Position numbers and translations under genes: made by a program | Source: Bacteroidales bacterium UBA3297 | GTDB lineage: Bacteria; Bacteroidota; Bacteroidia; Bacteroidales; Paludibacteraceae | Length of the DNA stretch: 64,000 bases | Assembly (NCBI GenBank): GCA_002362105.1 | Contig: DETD01000031.1 | Coordinates: 268,346 to 332,345 of the forward strand | Direction: 5' to 3' | Part shown: positions 43,544-52,416 of the stretch, piece by piece | Layout of the letters: each line of letters starts with the position of its first letter | How positions within the stretch are numbered: position 1 is the first letter of the stretch | Notes under the pieces: model-generated | What the model saw: only the letters and a program-made list of their open reading frames with translations | What the model was told of the DNA's origin: nothing | The model's database searches: none

Positions 43544-44365
43544 ATGTCAATAAGCAGTGCAGAAATTGTAGGAAAACTGAAAAAGGTCCTACTTCACCCT
43601 ATAGTACTAAGCATATTTGGGGCAATTTTCATCCTTGTCGCCATCATCTGGTTTGTAAGCAGTTGGTTGGGGTCATATACCGAGCATGGTAAAGAAATCG
43701 AGCTACCCGACTTGAAGGGGTATACCGTAGAAGAAGCAGAAAACCGCTTGTCAAGAGATGGTTTAAGCTGCATAGTTATCGACTCAATGTACGCGACAAC
43801 AACCCGTCCAGGCTGCATCATCGACCAAGTGCCAAGCAAAGGGGCGAAGGTGAAAAGAGGCAGAAAAATATATCTCTACATCCGGGCCAGAAAACCGCGA
43901 CAAGTCCAACTGCCAGAATACAGCGACAAATCGCTCCGACAGTTACAGGGTGAATTGGAATCTGCCGGTCTGAAAGTTAAAGAAATCAAATTTGTTCCAT
44001 CAAAGTACAACACCGTCATTGCCGTCGAATATAACGGCAGTACGATATACGCAGGGAAAAAACTGGTAGAAGGTTCACAAGTAACGCTTCGTGTGGGAAA
44101 AGGGAACTCTAACGAGTTCAGCGAAATGCCATCGTTGCACGGTCTGTCTGTAAACGAAGCCATCAGCCGTGTAGAAGCACTCGCACTTAACTCTACCGTT
44201 ATTTTCGATGTAACCCCAAGCAGCGAAGAAAACAAACGCTTCTATAAAGTGTATAAACAGCAACCTGTCACGAAATCGAAGTTGAACGGAAACGAGACAG
44301 TGAAGTTGTACGTCACCACAACCCAAAGCAAACTCGATGCCGCTGAAGAAATGGCTGACGAATAG
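43544..44365 (+). CDS. PASTA domain membrane protein
   Basis: Translation from the ATG at 43544 gives a ~273-residue protein with one N-terminal membrane helix (about 22-45) and three PASTA repeats in the periplasm (about 52-117, 122-187 and 195-262), each with a GYTVEEAENRLSRDGL or GLSVNEAISRVEAL type opening. Unlike PASTA kinases it has no kinase domain. PASTA domains bind peptidoglycan fragments. In Bacteroidota a PASTA protein commonly precedes an RluD-type gene, as here (18-base gap). Confidence 0.9.
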   Translation: MSISSAEIVGKLKKVLLHPIVLSIFGAIFILVAIIWFVSSWLGSYTEHGKEIELPDLKGYTVEEAENRLSRDGLSCIVIDSMYATTTRPGCIIDQVPSKGAKVKRGRKIYLYIRARKPRQVQLPEYSDKSLRQLQGELESAGLKVKEIKFVPSKYNTVIAVEYNGSTIYAGKKLVEGSQVTLRVGKGNSNEFSEMPSLHGLSVNEAISRVEALALNSTVIFDVTPSSEENKRFYKVYKQQPVTKSKLNGNETVKLYVTTTQSKLDAAEEMADE

Positions 44366-44383
44366 AATTCAATACGACAAGAA

Positions 44384-45481
44384 ATGCCAAACGAATACAC
44401 TGACGACGAAGAATTACTCCAAGGCGAAGCTGACGGGCAAGAGGCAGAACTCGGTAGCGACGGACAAATGCACGAGCATTTCCACATGACTGTGGAAAAA
44501 GGGCACAGCATGATCCGCATCGACAAATACCTGGTCAACTGCATGCATCAGATATCGCGCAACCGCATCCAGCTTGCTGCCGATGCGGGCAGCATTCTGG
44601 TGAACGGCAAACCTGTAAAGTCGAACTACAAGGTAAAACCACTCGACGAGATTTCCATTGTCTTGTCGTACCCTCCAACCGAGTTCACCATCGAGCCACA
44701 AGACATACCCCTCAACATCGTTTACGAAGACGAGGACCTCATTGTGGTAGACAAAGGCCCCGGCATGGTTGTACACCCTGGTTTCGGCAATTGGCAGGGC
44801 ACACTACTAAACGCTGTAGCCTGGCACTTGAAAGACGACCCTAACTTCAAAGTCGATGACCCACGTTTAGGACTGGTTCACCGAATAGACAAAGACACAT
44901 CGGGGCTCTTGGTTGTTGCAAAGAACGAGAATGCAAAAACCCACTTGGGGAAGCAATTCTTTAACAAAACCACCAAGCGACTCTACAATGCAGTAGTTTG
45001 GGGCGTAATAAAGGAAGACGAGGGCACCATTGATGGCGACCTTGGCCGTGACCCACGCGACCGTATGCTTTTCACGGTCTTCCCGAACGGAGAAAATCCG
45101 AATGCCAAGCACGCTGTCACACATTACCGCGTTCTAGAACGACTAGCACACGTAACCTTGGTGGAATGCAGACTTGAAACAGGACGCACTCACCAAATTA
45201 GGGTACACATGAAGCACATCGGACACACACTGTTTAACGATGAACGGTATGGAGGTAGCGAAATTTTACGCGGCGAACGGACAACCAAATACAAACAATT
45301 TATAAAGAATTGTTTTGAAGTTTGTCCACGGCAAGCACTCCATGCCAAAACGCTTGGATTTGTACATCCGCGCACCGGAGAAGAGCTCTACTTCAATTCT
45401 GAGCTACCTGCCGACATGGCGGGCCTTATTGAGAAATGGCGGGTATACGCCACACACAAGGATGTAGAAGACGAGGATTAA
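44384..45481 (+). CDS. RluA-family 23S rRNA pseudouridine synthase (RluD-like)
   Basis: The 365-residue protein has an acidic N-terminal extension (1-35), an S4 RNA-binding domain (about 38-95, IRIDKYLVNCMHQISRN) and the RluA catalytic domain with Asp169 in RLGLVHRIDKDTSGLLV and the ETGRTHQIRVHMKHIGH motif. Family and context suggest RluD-like modification of 23S rRNA, but RluC-type target positions cannot be excluded. Confidence 0.92.
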   Translation: MPNEYTDDEELLQGEADGQEAELGSDGQMHEHFHMTVEKGHSMIRIDKYLVNCMHQISRNRIQLAADAGSILVNGKPVKSNYKVKPLDEISIVLSYPPTEFTIEPQDIPLNIVYEDEDLIVVDKGPGMVVHPGFGNWQGTLLNAVAWHLKDDPNFKVDDPRLGLVHRIDKDTSGLLVVAKNENAKTHLGKQFFNKTTKRLYNAVVWGVIKEDEGTIDGDLGRDPRDRMLFTVFPNGENPNAKHAVTHYRVLERLAHVTLVECRLETGRTHQIRVHMKHIGHTLFNDERYGGSEILRGERTTKYKQFIKNCFEVCPRQALHAKTLGFVHPRTGEELYFNSELPADMAGLIEKWRVYATHKDVEDED

Positions 45482-45505
45482 CCATTAACGCAACAAAAAA
45501 ATACC

Positions 45506-45940
45506 ATGAATACAATACTAAACAGACTGAAACTATTCATAATCAAGCACTACTTGGTGGTAAGTTACCTTGTTATAGCTGCTATTTTTGTTTTGAGCAT
45601 TTTGTTCAGCGAAAACCTCCAATTCCTTATACACATGTTGGCCTGCCTGGTGGTAATTGTTCTTTTTGCAGCCATAGGTGTTATGGCCTATATGACCATC
45701 AGAGCCCTGTTTGCCGACCACCAGATTGACAAGAAGTCCATAAAGGTGTTCTGCATTCTGTCTGTCATTTTACTGGTCCTATACCCAATCTTCAAATACG
45801 GGCTGAAAGTTGACGAATTGGAGAAACTATACTTGCTGGCCCCTATAGCAAGTTGGCCATGCTTTATTGCCATCTTCATACTAAACCTCAACACCAAGTG
45901 GGGCAAACATCGTGAAAAGAAAAGACTGAACAAGCAATAA
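45506..45940 (+). CDS. Four-helix membrane protein, unknown function
   Basis: The 144-residue protein has four hydrophobic helices (about 15-33, 38-66, 80-97, 110-128) and a basic C-terminal tail (KWGKHREKKRLNKQ), so probably both ends are cytoplasmic. No motif recognised. It starts 24 bases after the RluD-like gene and ends one base before the next gene, so it is part of that operon. Confidence 0.6.
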   Translation: MNTILNRLKLFIIKHYLVVSYLVIAAIFVLSILFSENLQFLIHMLACLVVIVLFAAIGVMAYMTIRALFADHQIDKKSIKVFCILSVILLVLYPIFKYGLKVDELEKLYLLAPIASWPCFIAIFILNLNTKWGKHREKKRLNKQ

Positions 45941-45941
45941 A

Positions 45942-46691
45942 ATGAAGCAACCGCATAAAGGCGAAATACAAGTTTCAGACCAGGTTGCCGATATCATAAT
46001 AAAATATCCGCAACTACTGAAGCCTTTCCTAAATATGGACATCCGTCCATCTCTAGGCAACACAACTCTCCAGGAAGCCTGCGACGGGAAAAGCATGGAC
46101 CTGGAATTGTGCATTGAATTGTTACGGCTGACAATAGACTCACGCTACAAACCACAAAGCGTGAGCCGCTATGCCTTACTGCCTTTAGTTGACTACTACA
46201 GTAAATCGCTCAGCGAACTCAGACCCTGGCTCCGGATACTGGGACAGCATTTCCAACGTATGTCAGAAAGCCAGAAAGAGGAGATAGGATATGTTGCCGT
46301 AATAAACTTCTACGAGACCTATGCAAAACGCCTCGAACGTTTTATTTCCACCCAAGAACAACAGTTAAAAGAGACGGTAACACACCTCTACGAGCTATTC
46401 TACAGTCCAGTTCTCTCTGAGGAAGATTTAGAGTTGCTAAAAAATGCGACCAACCTGACGAATAAAGAAGGAGAAATTCCGTCCAACGAATTGCAAGACA
46501 TACTCAGTTTGTTGCTACGCCATACAAAAGCGCCAGAAAACCCCGTTATGTATTGTGGCGCAATGCAACAACTTGGCGATTTAAAGTCAGGCATCGACAG
46601 TTTGAACGACATCAGGGCCAAACTACTATACCCTATGGTAAACGAAATGGTCCGCCATATCCGCAAACGAAAAATAGAAACAGAAGCATAG
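45942..46691 (+). CDS. Hemerythrin-like / RIC-type protein apparently lacking metal ligands
   Basis: The 249-residue protein is all-helical. Residues ~12-48 (DQVADIIIKYPQLLKPFLNM ... TTLQEACDG) resemble the N-terminal DUF542-type domain of iron-sulphur repair (ScdA/YtfE/RIC) proteins, and residues ~80-150 resemble the helices of hemerythrin-like domains. At positions where Bacteroides relatives known to me carry His and Glu ligands (after LxDY, and in the VRKHMEYED-type helix), this protein has Ser, Leu, Phe and Gln (LVDYYSKSLSELR, RLERFISTQEQQ). It is paired with a LuxR regulator three bases downstream. Possibly a sensory partner that lost iron binding. Confidence 0.55.
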   Translation: MKQPHKGEIQVSDQVADIIIKYPQLLKPFLNMDIRPSLGNTTLQEACDGKSMDLELCIELLRLTIDSRYKPQSVSRYALLPLVDYYSKSLSELRPWLRILGQHFQRMSESQKEEIGYVAVINFYETYAKRLERFISTQEQQLKETVTHLYELFYSPVLSEEDLELLKNATNLTNKEGEIPSNELQDILSLLLRHTKAPENPVMYCGAMQQLGDLKSGIDSLNDIRAKLLYPMVNEMVRHIRKRKIETEA

Positions 46692-46694
46692 CAT

Positions 46695-47189
46695 ATGGCG
46701 ACCGATATAGCAATAATAGCAAACAAAGGCTATCTGGCAGCGCTAGGGCTAAAGACACTGTTGCACGAGATTGCTCCGTCTCTTTCCGTATCCCTTTTGT
46801 GGAGTGAGGAAGAGGCCGGATGTATGTGTGCAGAAGACGAATCTGTTATCTTCAGTTTCAAAGTAACAGAAATCAGTAAAACTGTATTTGTCGACATGTC
46901 GTTAGAAGAAGCGCAGTTGAAAAAACAGATAAGGGCTGCCATTAAGAAATTACTAGCCACGAAAGAGAAAGACAAGAAAACGACACCGACAGGAAACCGT
47001 CAACTCTCTACAAGGGAGATTGACGTTTTACGCCTAGTGGCATCTGGATTCATCAACAAAGAAATTGCCGACAAACTGAGCATTAGCCTACAAACCGTTC
47101 TAACGCACCGCAAACATATCTCCGAAAAATTAGGGATACGCACAACCTCTGGTTTTACCGCTTATGCAATGATTAACAAACTTGTTTAA
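46695..47189 (+). CDS. LuxR-family transcriptional regulator
   Basis: The 164-residue protein has a typical LuxR/FixJ helix-turn-helix at about 108-160 (LSTREIDVLRLVASGFINKE, IADKLSISLQTVLTHRKHI). The N-terminal ~85 residues have a Rossmann-like opening (DIAIIANKGYLAALGLKTLL) but no clear phospho-acceptor Asp pattern, so it is a degenerate or absent receiver. It follows the hemerythrin-like gene by three bases, an arrangement seen in Bacteroidota, and may be regulated by that protein. Targets unknown. Confidence 0.85.
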   Translation: MATDIAIIANKGYLAALGLKTLLHEIAPSLSVSLLWSEEEAGCMCAEDESVIFSFKVTEISKTVFVDMSLEEAQLKKQIRAAIKKLLATKEKDKKTTPTGNRQLSTREIDVLRLVASGFINKEIADKLSISLQTVLTHRKHISEKLGIRTTSGFTAYAMINKLV

Positions 47190-47200
47190 GAAGTAAGTAT

Positions 47201-48205
47201 CTATTTCCATTTACCAACTGCAAAAGGCACGTATTTTTCAAACAATTTGTGGCAAAAATGGCAGAGGAACAAGATAATGATGGCAGGCACTATAGCCTCT
47301 ATATGACCAAGTCGTTCTGGGAACACTATGTTATAAATAGCGATAAAAAAAAGCTGCATTCCTAAAATAGTAATCAGAGAATACGACATTTTTGAATAGA
47401 AGGATTCCTTTATGAACAAAGAAGAGAATTTAATTACCAGACAGGTTCCTATCATTCCGTTTAAATAGAACAACAACACACTCAGAGGACGCCATAAGTT
47501 TCCAAAATAAACACCCCACATTGAAATGTGTCCGTTAAAATAGATTATAGAAAAGAAAATAACTATACCGAATACATACCAAACAGGAGAGCACTTCTTT
47601 TCCACAAATTTATGGAATTGATGCCGGAAATAATAACCACCATAATAGAAAGGAAGCGCCATAGCTGCACTTTCCAAACAAAAATGCAATCCAGTTCCAA
47701 CAAACAGCACTATAAGTACAGGCAGAGCGACTATAAACCGAAAATACTTATACTTCTCCATCAAGTCGGTCAACACTCTACAATAAAACAGCGAGACCAA
47801 AAACCAGCAAGGTACATCTATTAAAGAACTATAACGCGAGAAAATGAACCAACCATGACTCCATAATGCCACATAAGTTTCACCCAACGTTTCCTTTGCC
47901 AGAAAAAGATCCACAGAATCAACGTTTGGCTGATACCCATAATAAAGAATGGAACCAATAAAGAAATAGAATAAAAGAGAAAAGAAGAAAGCTGGGACCA
48001 ATATAGTCCTCACATACTTTTTCACCTGAACTGTTTCTTTGTATTTATGCAAAACGCCACTGATAAAGAAGAATAGAGGCATACAGAAATGGCAAAACGA
48101 AACTCGAACAAAATCATTAGGATCTGCAGGAAACAAATGAACATAGATAACAAAAAGTGCACCCAACAATCTTGCGTAGTCTAAGTAAAGCAAACGATAT
48201 CCCAT
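47201..48205 (-). CDS. Acyltransferase 3 family membrane protein
   Basis: Using the ATG at 48205 gives MGYRLLYLDYARLLGALFVI, the family opening; an in-frame ATG at 48214 is the alternative. About ten hydrophobic helices follow, with FCMPLFFFISGVLHKYK as the second conserved block. The family (OafA/NolL/WecH-like) transfers acyl groups to cell-surface sugars or other acceptors from within the inner membrane. It stands alone, convergent with the LuxR gene. Confidence 0.85.
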   Translation of the reverse strand: MGYRLLYLDYARLLGALFVIYVHLFPADPNDFVRVSFCHFCMPLFFFISGVLHKYKETVQVKKYVRTILVPAFFFSLLFYFFIGSILYYGYQPNVDSVDLFLAKETLGETYVALWSHGWFIFSRYSSLIDVPCWFLVSLFYCRVLTDLMEKYKYFRFIVALPVLIVLFVGTGLHFCLESAAMALPFYYGGYYFRHQFHKFVEKKCSPVWYVFGIVIFFSIIYFNGHISMWGVYFGNLWRPLSVLLFYLNGMIGTCLVIKFSSLFIKESFYSKMSYSLITILGMQLFFIAIYNIVFPERLGHIEAIVPAIIILFLCHFCHKLFEKYVPFAVGKWK

Positions 48206-48223
48206 AATTAACATTTTAGATTG

Positions 48224-48231
48224 CAAATCTA
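48224..48231 (-). promoter_or_regulatory. Probable -7 box of the acyltransferase 3 gene
   Basis: TAGATTTG on the minus strand matches TAnnTTTG, 18 nt ahead of the preferred ATG. The -33 element is not clear. Confidence 0.4.
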
Positions 48232-48272
48232 CAAAAAAAATCAATATAATTTCGTTTTATCTCTACCCACTC

Positions 48273-48319
48273 AAAAAAAAAAAAAAAAAAAATGGGAACA
48301 CCGAAACGGTATTCCCATT
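48273..48319 (-). terminator. Terminator of the surE-lpxB-yfhO operon with 20-base T-tract
   Basis: On the minus strand AATGGGAATACCG pairs with CGGTGTTCCCATT (one wobble; 3-base loop; 48291-48319) and runs straight into 20 consecutive T (20 A on the plus strand, 48273-48292). The tract is much longer than needed for termination. Confidence 0.85.
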
Positions 48320-48340
48320 ATAGAAAAGAACCAAAGTCCT

Positions 48341-50875
48341 TTATTTCGCACCTACAGATTGTTCTTTCGACTTCTTATACGCCCCATACCCAGTATAGGC
48401 AAGCCCGCCAACAAGGAGGAGCAGAAGCAAAAGTGACAACATTGACGAAACGCTACGCAACGTCCAATAAGTTTTCGCATCACATTTAAACACGATGGTG
48501 TGTTCGCCTGCCGGAACCACCATAGAACGAAGCAACCAGTCTGAACGGAAATGGGCGACTTCTTGACCATCGATAGTCGCAATCCAAGACTTCGGATAAT
48601 AAATTTCGCTAAATACAACTAAACCATTGGTTTTAGAGTTTGACTTATAGACCAATTCGTTTGGTTTATAAGAAGTCAACACAACAGAAGCCTCAGGATC
48701 AAAACCGAGTTTTTTCCCTTCAAGTTCCTTACTGAACTGACTTTCTACCAATGCGGTTTTCTTCAAATCGACTGTCGATAGCATTTTCATCTGCAAATCG
48801 GAAGCACTGTAAACGACACCGGCTACCGATGTGTCAGAAAGCACCTTATAGTCAGACACAAACCAGGCATTACCATACGCCATTTTATTGACAAGCGGCT
48901 TATTATCCTCATTCAATATCAAATAGCGCATATTCATCATATTCAGAACCGGAGTATGCATAAACAGGCTATCTATGTCATCCTGGCTCCTTACATTCCC
49001 TAACGACTGCTGGATATACCTCATTTCCGGTTCTATCTGTTGGTCAAGAAGGTCTTGATAGTCGCGCAACTTTGCAGCATTATAACCTCCTATCGATTTG
49101 TGGAAATAAGGGACATGGGTGTCGTTAAACGGATTATTAAACGTCAAAACCCTATACGACAAATCCTTATCCTTCAAAATCTCATTATCAGCAATAGTCG
49201 GTTTATATGGCTGATACTCAAATTTTGCCATATAGTTATTATCGTTACAATAACGACGAGCCACGTTATAAAGGTCAGCAAATGTGAGGACAACAATCAC
49301 CAGCACACCATACTTCGCCCACTCACGGTTATCCTTCTTACTTACAAACCAAAGGACAAGAGCGGCAACCAAAATAAAGCCAAAAGACCTAAAGGCATCA
49401 GAGGATGCCAAATCAGCACGGTCTGCCCGCAATGCATCAGTAAACCACGCTCCATACTGCTGGGTATAATTAGCATCTGCCTGCGCAGAAAATGAAAGGA
49501 GCAAATCAGGCACCAGCCAAACCAGTAAACAAAGACCACCGGTAATACCAGCAGCAATATAGATACCTTTATGAAGTTCTTTTTCTTCAAGATCTCCATC
49601 CACAATACGCTTCAAAGCCATACAACCCAATATTGCAAAAGTTATTTGCGGAATAACCAAAGCCATTGATGGTGTACGGAACTTATTATACATCGGCAAA
49701 TGATGGAACAAGAAGTTGTTAAAGAACATCGCATTATTTCCCAAACTTAAAATAATCAGGAATACGGATGCAGCAACCAGCGCCCATTTGAATTTGTTTT
49801 TGCCAATAAAGAAGGACAACACAGCCAAAAAGCAAACAACAGCTCCCAAATAAACCGGACCCGATGTAAACGGTTGGTCTCCCCAATAGGTAGGCATACG
49901 CAACGGGGTTGGAGCATTATAGCCTTTGGCTCTTAAAGTCTGGGCAATATGAGATTTTTCATCTAACTCTCCACCACTTTCTCCGCCAAAAGCATTCGGA
50001 ACAACCAGCGTCATCAACTCGTCTATCCCATAGCTCCACGCGAAAGCATAATCTTGGTCAAGTCCCGTACTCTTATCAGACTTTCCATCAACAGCAGATG
50101 AAAGACGCGATGGACCACGGGTACTAACTTCACTCATCTCGTAGTTGCTATAAAGGCGTTCCGCATTTGTAACAATAGCGACAAAAACGCTCACAGCCAT
50201 TAAGCCTATAGAAACAAGCAGCGATTTAAAGTTCTTCTTCTTCACCATGTCATATACATAAGCGACGAATAAGAAAAGACAGAGGATAGCCAGATAATAC
50301 GTTATCTGTATATGGTTACTTCTCAATTCTACCGACAGCGAAGCCGCAAAAACAAGAGTACCCCACACCCACTTCTGCTTCATCAGTAACAGCATTCCCA
50401 GCAAGACCAGTGGCATATAAGACATTGCCCATGCTTTTGTTACATGTCCGGCCGGTAATATAATGATGAAATAGGACGAAAAGGCAAAAGCGATAGCTGA
50501 AAAGGCCGATATACCGATACCATATCCCATTGAGAACATCAACAGATACATACCAAACATTGCAAGGAATATAATGCCGGCGTCGGCAGTTCCTAAAAAC
50601 CAGAACACTTTAGCTCCCGCGTCAAACAAATAGTTAGGAAGTCCCTTTGGTGTTGAAATCGTATAGCTTGGCATACCAGAGAACATAGTTCCCGTCCAAG
50701 TTATACCCTCACCACTACTCTCTTGGTAATCGGAAATTTCTTTGTTCATTCCAATGACCTTTTCCGAGTCACCGGCAATCATCTGTTTTCCGCCCAAAAC
50801 AGCAGGTTTGAAGAAGAGGGCAGCAATCACTATAAAAGTGAGGACGACACCCACATGTGTCAAAAAGTTTTTCAT
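48341..50875 (-). CDS. YfhO family membrane glycosyltransferase-like protein
   Basis: The 844-residue protein has about thirteen membrane helices in two groups, with a long extracytoplasmic region (about 540-800). The N-terminal part (GMNKEISDYQESSGEGITWT, TMFSGMPSY) and the C-terminal FSEIYYPKSWIATIDGQEV, followed by MVVPAGEHTIVFKC, are typical of YfhO (DUF6044-like in Bacteroidota). YfhO of Firmicutes helps glycosylate lipoteichoic acid through a lipid-linked sugar; here the acceptor would differ. It follows lpxB by 20 bases in the surE operon. Confidence 0.9.
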   Translation of the reverse strand: MKNFLTHVGVVLTFIVIAALFFKPAVLGGKQMIAGDSEKVIGMNKEISDYQESSGEGITWTGTMFSGMPSYTISTPKGLPNYLFDAGAKVFWFLGTADAGIIFLAMFGMYLLMFSMGYGIGISAFSAIAFAFSSYFIIILPAGHVTKAWAMSYMPLVLLGMLLLMKQKWVWGTLVFAASLSVELRSNHIQITYYLAILCLFLFVAYVYDMVKKKNFKSLLVSIGLMAVSVFVAIVTNAERLYSNYEMSEVSTRGPSRLSSAVDGKSDKSTGLDQDYAFAWSYGIDELMTLVVPNAFGGESGGELDEKSHIAQTLRAKGYNAPTPLRMPTYWGDQPFTSGPVYLGAVVCFLAVLSFFIGKNKFKWALVAASVFLIILSLGNNAMFFNNFLFHHLPMYNKFRTPSMALVIPQITFAILGCMALKRIVDGDLEEKELHKGIYIAAGITGGLCLLVWLVPDLLLSFSAQADANYTQQYGAWFTDALRADRADLASSDAFRSFGFILVAALVLWFVSKKDNREWAKYGVLVIVVLTFADLYNVARRYCNDNNYMAKFEYQPYKPTIADNEILKDKDLSYRVLTFNNPFNDTHVPYFHKSIGGYNAAKLRDYQDLLDQQIEPEMRYIQQSLGNVRSQDDIDSLFMHTPVLNMMNMRYLILNEDNKPLVNKMAYGNAWFVSDYKVLSDTSVAGVVYSASDLQMKMLSTVDLKKTALVESQFSKELEGKKLGFDPEASVVLTSYKPNELVYKSNSKTNGLVVFSEIYYPKSWIATIDGQEVAHFRSDWLLRSMVVPAGEHTIVFKCDAKTYWTLRSVSSMLSLLLLLLLVGGLAYTGYGAYKKSKEQSVGAK

Positions 50876-50895
50876 TCTTCAGTATTAAGTTGTTA

Positions 50896-52035
50896 TTATT
50901 TATTATTCAATCTTTCTATCATCTCTCGGGCAGCCCGTCGGCTAACCGGTTCCGTGCCCAACAAATCGGCCAAGTGGGCATATTCATCCAACATTCTTTG
51001 TCGGCCCTCGGCAGGAGCTATAATCTTACCAAGTTCCGATTTCAGAGATTCTGCATTGAAGTTATATCCCAGCAATTCCGTAACGACTTGTCGATCGGCA
51101 ATCAAATTTACCAACGACACATTTGCCACCCGTATTATCTTGCGAAGAATCCAATAGACAATCCGGCCACCAGCAATTTGGTAAACGACGACCTGTGGAA
51201 CCCGCATCAGCGCTGTTTCCAAAGTAGCAGTTCCCGATGTTACGACGGCGACTTCAGCCTGCTGCAACAACTGGTATGTTTCGCCATAAACAACAGAGCA
51301 ATTATACTCTTTTGTACATTGGCTATATAGTTCTTTTGGCATAGCCGGAGCTCCGGCTATCACAATATGGAACTGCGGGAAAGCACTAGCGGCCTTCAAC
51401 ATATCGGGCAAATTTCCTTTCAACTCGCTGACACGGCTTCCCGGCAACAAGGCCAATAAAGGTTTGTCGGTCGGAATGTTGGTTCTGGATGCGAATTCTG
51501 ATAAAGATTCCCCCTTACAACTGCGGTTTTCCACAGCATCGACACATGGGTTTCCCACATAACTCACTTCACAACCACGCTGGCCAAACCATTCAACCTC
51601 AAACGGCAATATAGAGAAAACACGGTCAACATACTTACGTATACTCTTTACACGCCATGACTTCCACGCCCACACTTTTGGAGCTATATAGTAGAAAACA
51701 GGTGTGCCAGGCATATTTTTTTTGACGTATTTGGCCATCTGTAGGTTAAAACTGGGATAATCGACCAAAATTACCACATCAGGACAAAACGCTTTCGCCG
51801 CCTGTTTTGCTTTCGACATTATGCCCAATATAGTGCAAAGATGCAAAACGACATCAACAAAACCCATATAGGCCATGTCTCGGTAATGCTGAACCAGTTC
51901 ACAACCCTGCTCGGCCATTAAATCGCCACCCAATCCCTTAAACTGGCAGTCGGGATCTTGCTCCTTCAACGCACGCAACAAATTAGAGGCATGCAAATCG
52001 CCAGAGGCTTCTCCTGCAATTACAAAATACCTCAT
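50896..52035 (-). CDS. lpxB: Lipid-A-disaccharide synthase
   Basis: Translation from the ATG at 52035 gives MRYFVIAGEASGDLHASNLL, the standard LpxB opening, and a 379-residue protein of normal length. Later motifs include YYIAPKVWAWKSWRVKSIRK, LLALLPGSRVSELK and VTSGTATLETALM. It joins UDP-diacylglucosamine and lipid X to lipid A disaccharide at the inner membrane. Its ATG overlaps the stop of the upstream small gene by four bases. Confidence 0.95.
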   Translation of the reverse strand: MRYFVIAGEASGDLHASNLLRALKEQDPDCQFKGLGGDLMAEQGCELVQHYRDMAYMGFVDVVLHLCTILGIMSKAKQAAKAFCPDVVILVDYPSFNLQMAKYVKKNMPGTPVFYYIAPKVWAWKSWRVKSIRKYVDRVFSILPFEVEWFGQRGCEVSYVGNPCVDAVENRSCKGESLSEFASRTNIPTDKPLLALLPGSRVSELKGNLPDMLKAASAFPQFHIVIAGAPAMPKELYSQCTKEYNCSVVYGETYQLLQQAEVAVVTSGTATLETALMRVPQVVVYQIAGGRIVYWILRKIIRVANVSLVNLIADRQVVTELLGYNFNAESLKSELGKIIAPAEGRQRMLDEYAHLADLLGTEPVSRRAAREMIERLNNK

Positions 52036-52385
52036 AACAGCGTACGGGCCAAAAAGAACACAAGAAACAAAAGCGTACCAACAATATACCCGCGTCCGAA
52101 TTTCCAACGTTCCGTCTTATAGGCCCAAAAGAAACCAAACATACTTGGCATCAATGCCATAATATAAATGTTGGTCAGGTATGCAGAGTCGTTCGACACC
52201 AGAAAATGCAACACATGGTGTAACGAGTTAAACTGTACAGCCTTTGCAAAATAGATAATTGCAAACAGGCAAAGGATAGGTAAAGCTATCGAAACCGACA
52301 AGCCCAACATAAAAGAGTTGAAAGAATGAGGTTCACCATCGTAATAGTGTTCTTCTACCTTTCGTGAAAAATCATCGTAACCCAT
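52032..52385 (-). CDS. Small three-helix membrane protein between surE and lpxB
   Basis: The 117-residue protein has a hydrophilic N-terminus (MGYDDFSRKVEEHYYDGEPH) and three hydrophobic helices (about 24-48, 68-88, 98-116). No family recognised by name. It is translationally coupled to lpxB (four-base overlap) and separated from surE by 31 bases. An intervening small gene between surE and lpxB is common in Bacteroidota, so a role in lipid A supply is a guess. Confidence 0.65.
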   Translation of the reverse strand: MGYDDFSRKVEEHYYDGEPHSFNSFMLGLSVSIALPILCLFAIIYFAKAVQFNSLHHVLHFLVSNDSAYLTNIYIMALMPSMFGFFWAYKTERWKFGRGYIVGTLLFLVFFLARTLL

Positions 52386-52416
52386 CTCTATAATCTTTTT
52401 TAGATGTATTTATCAA

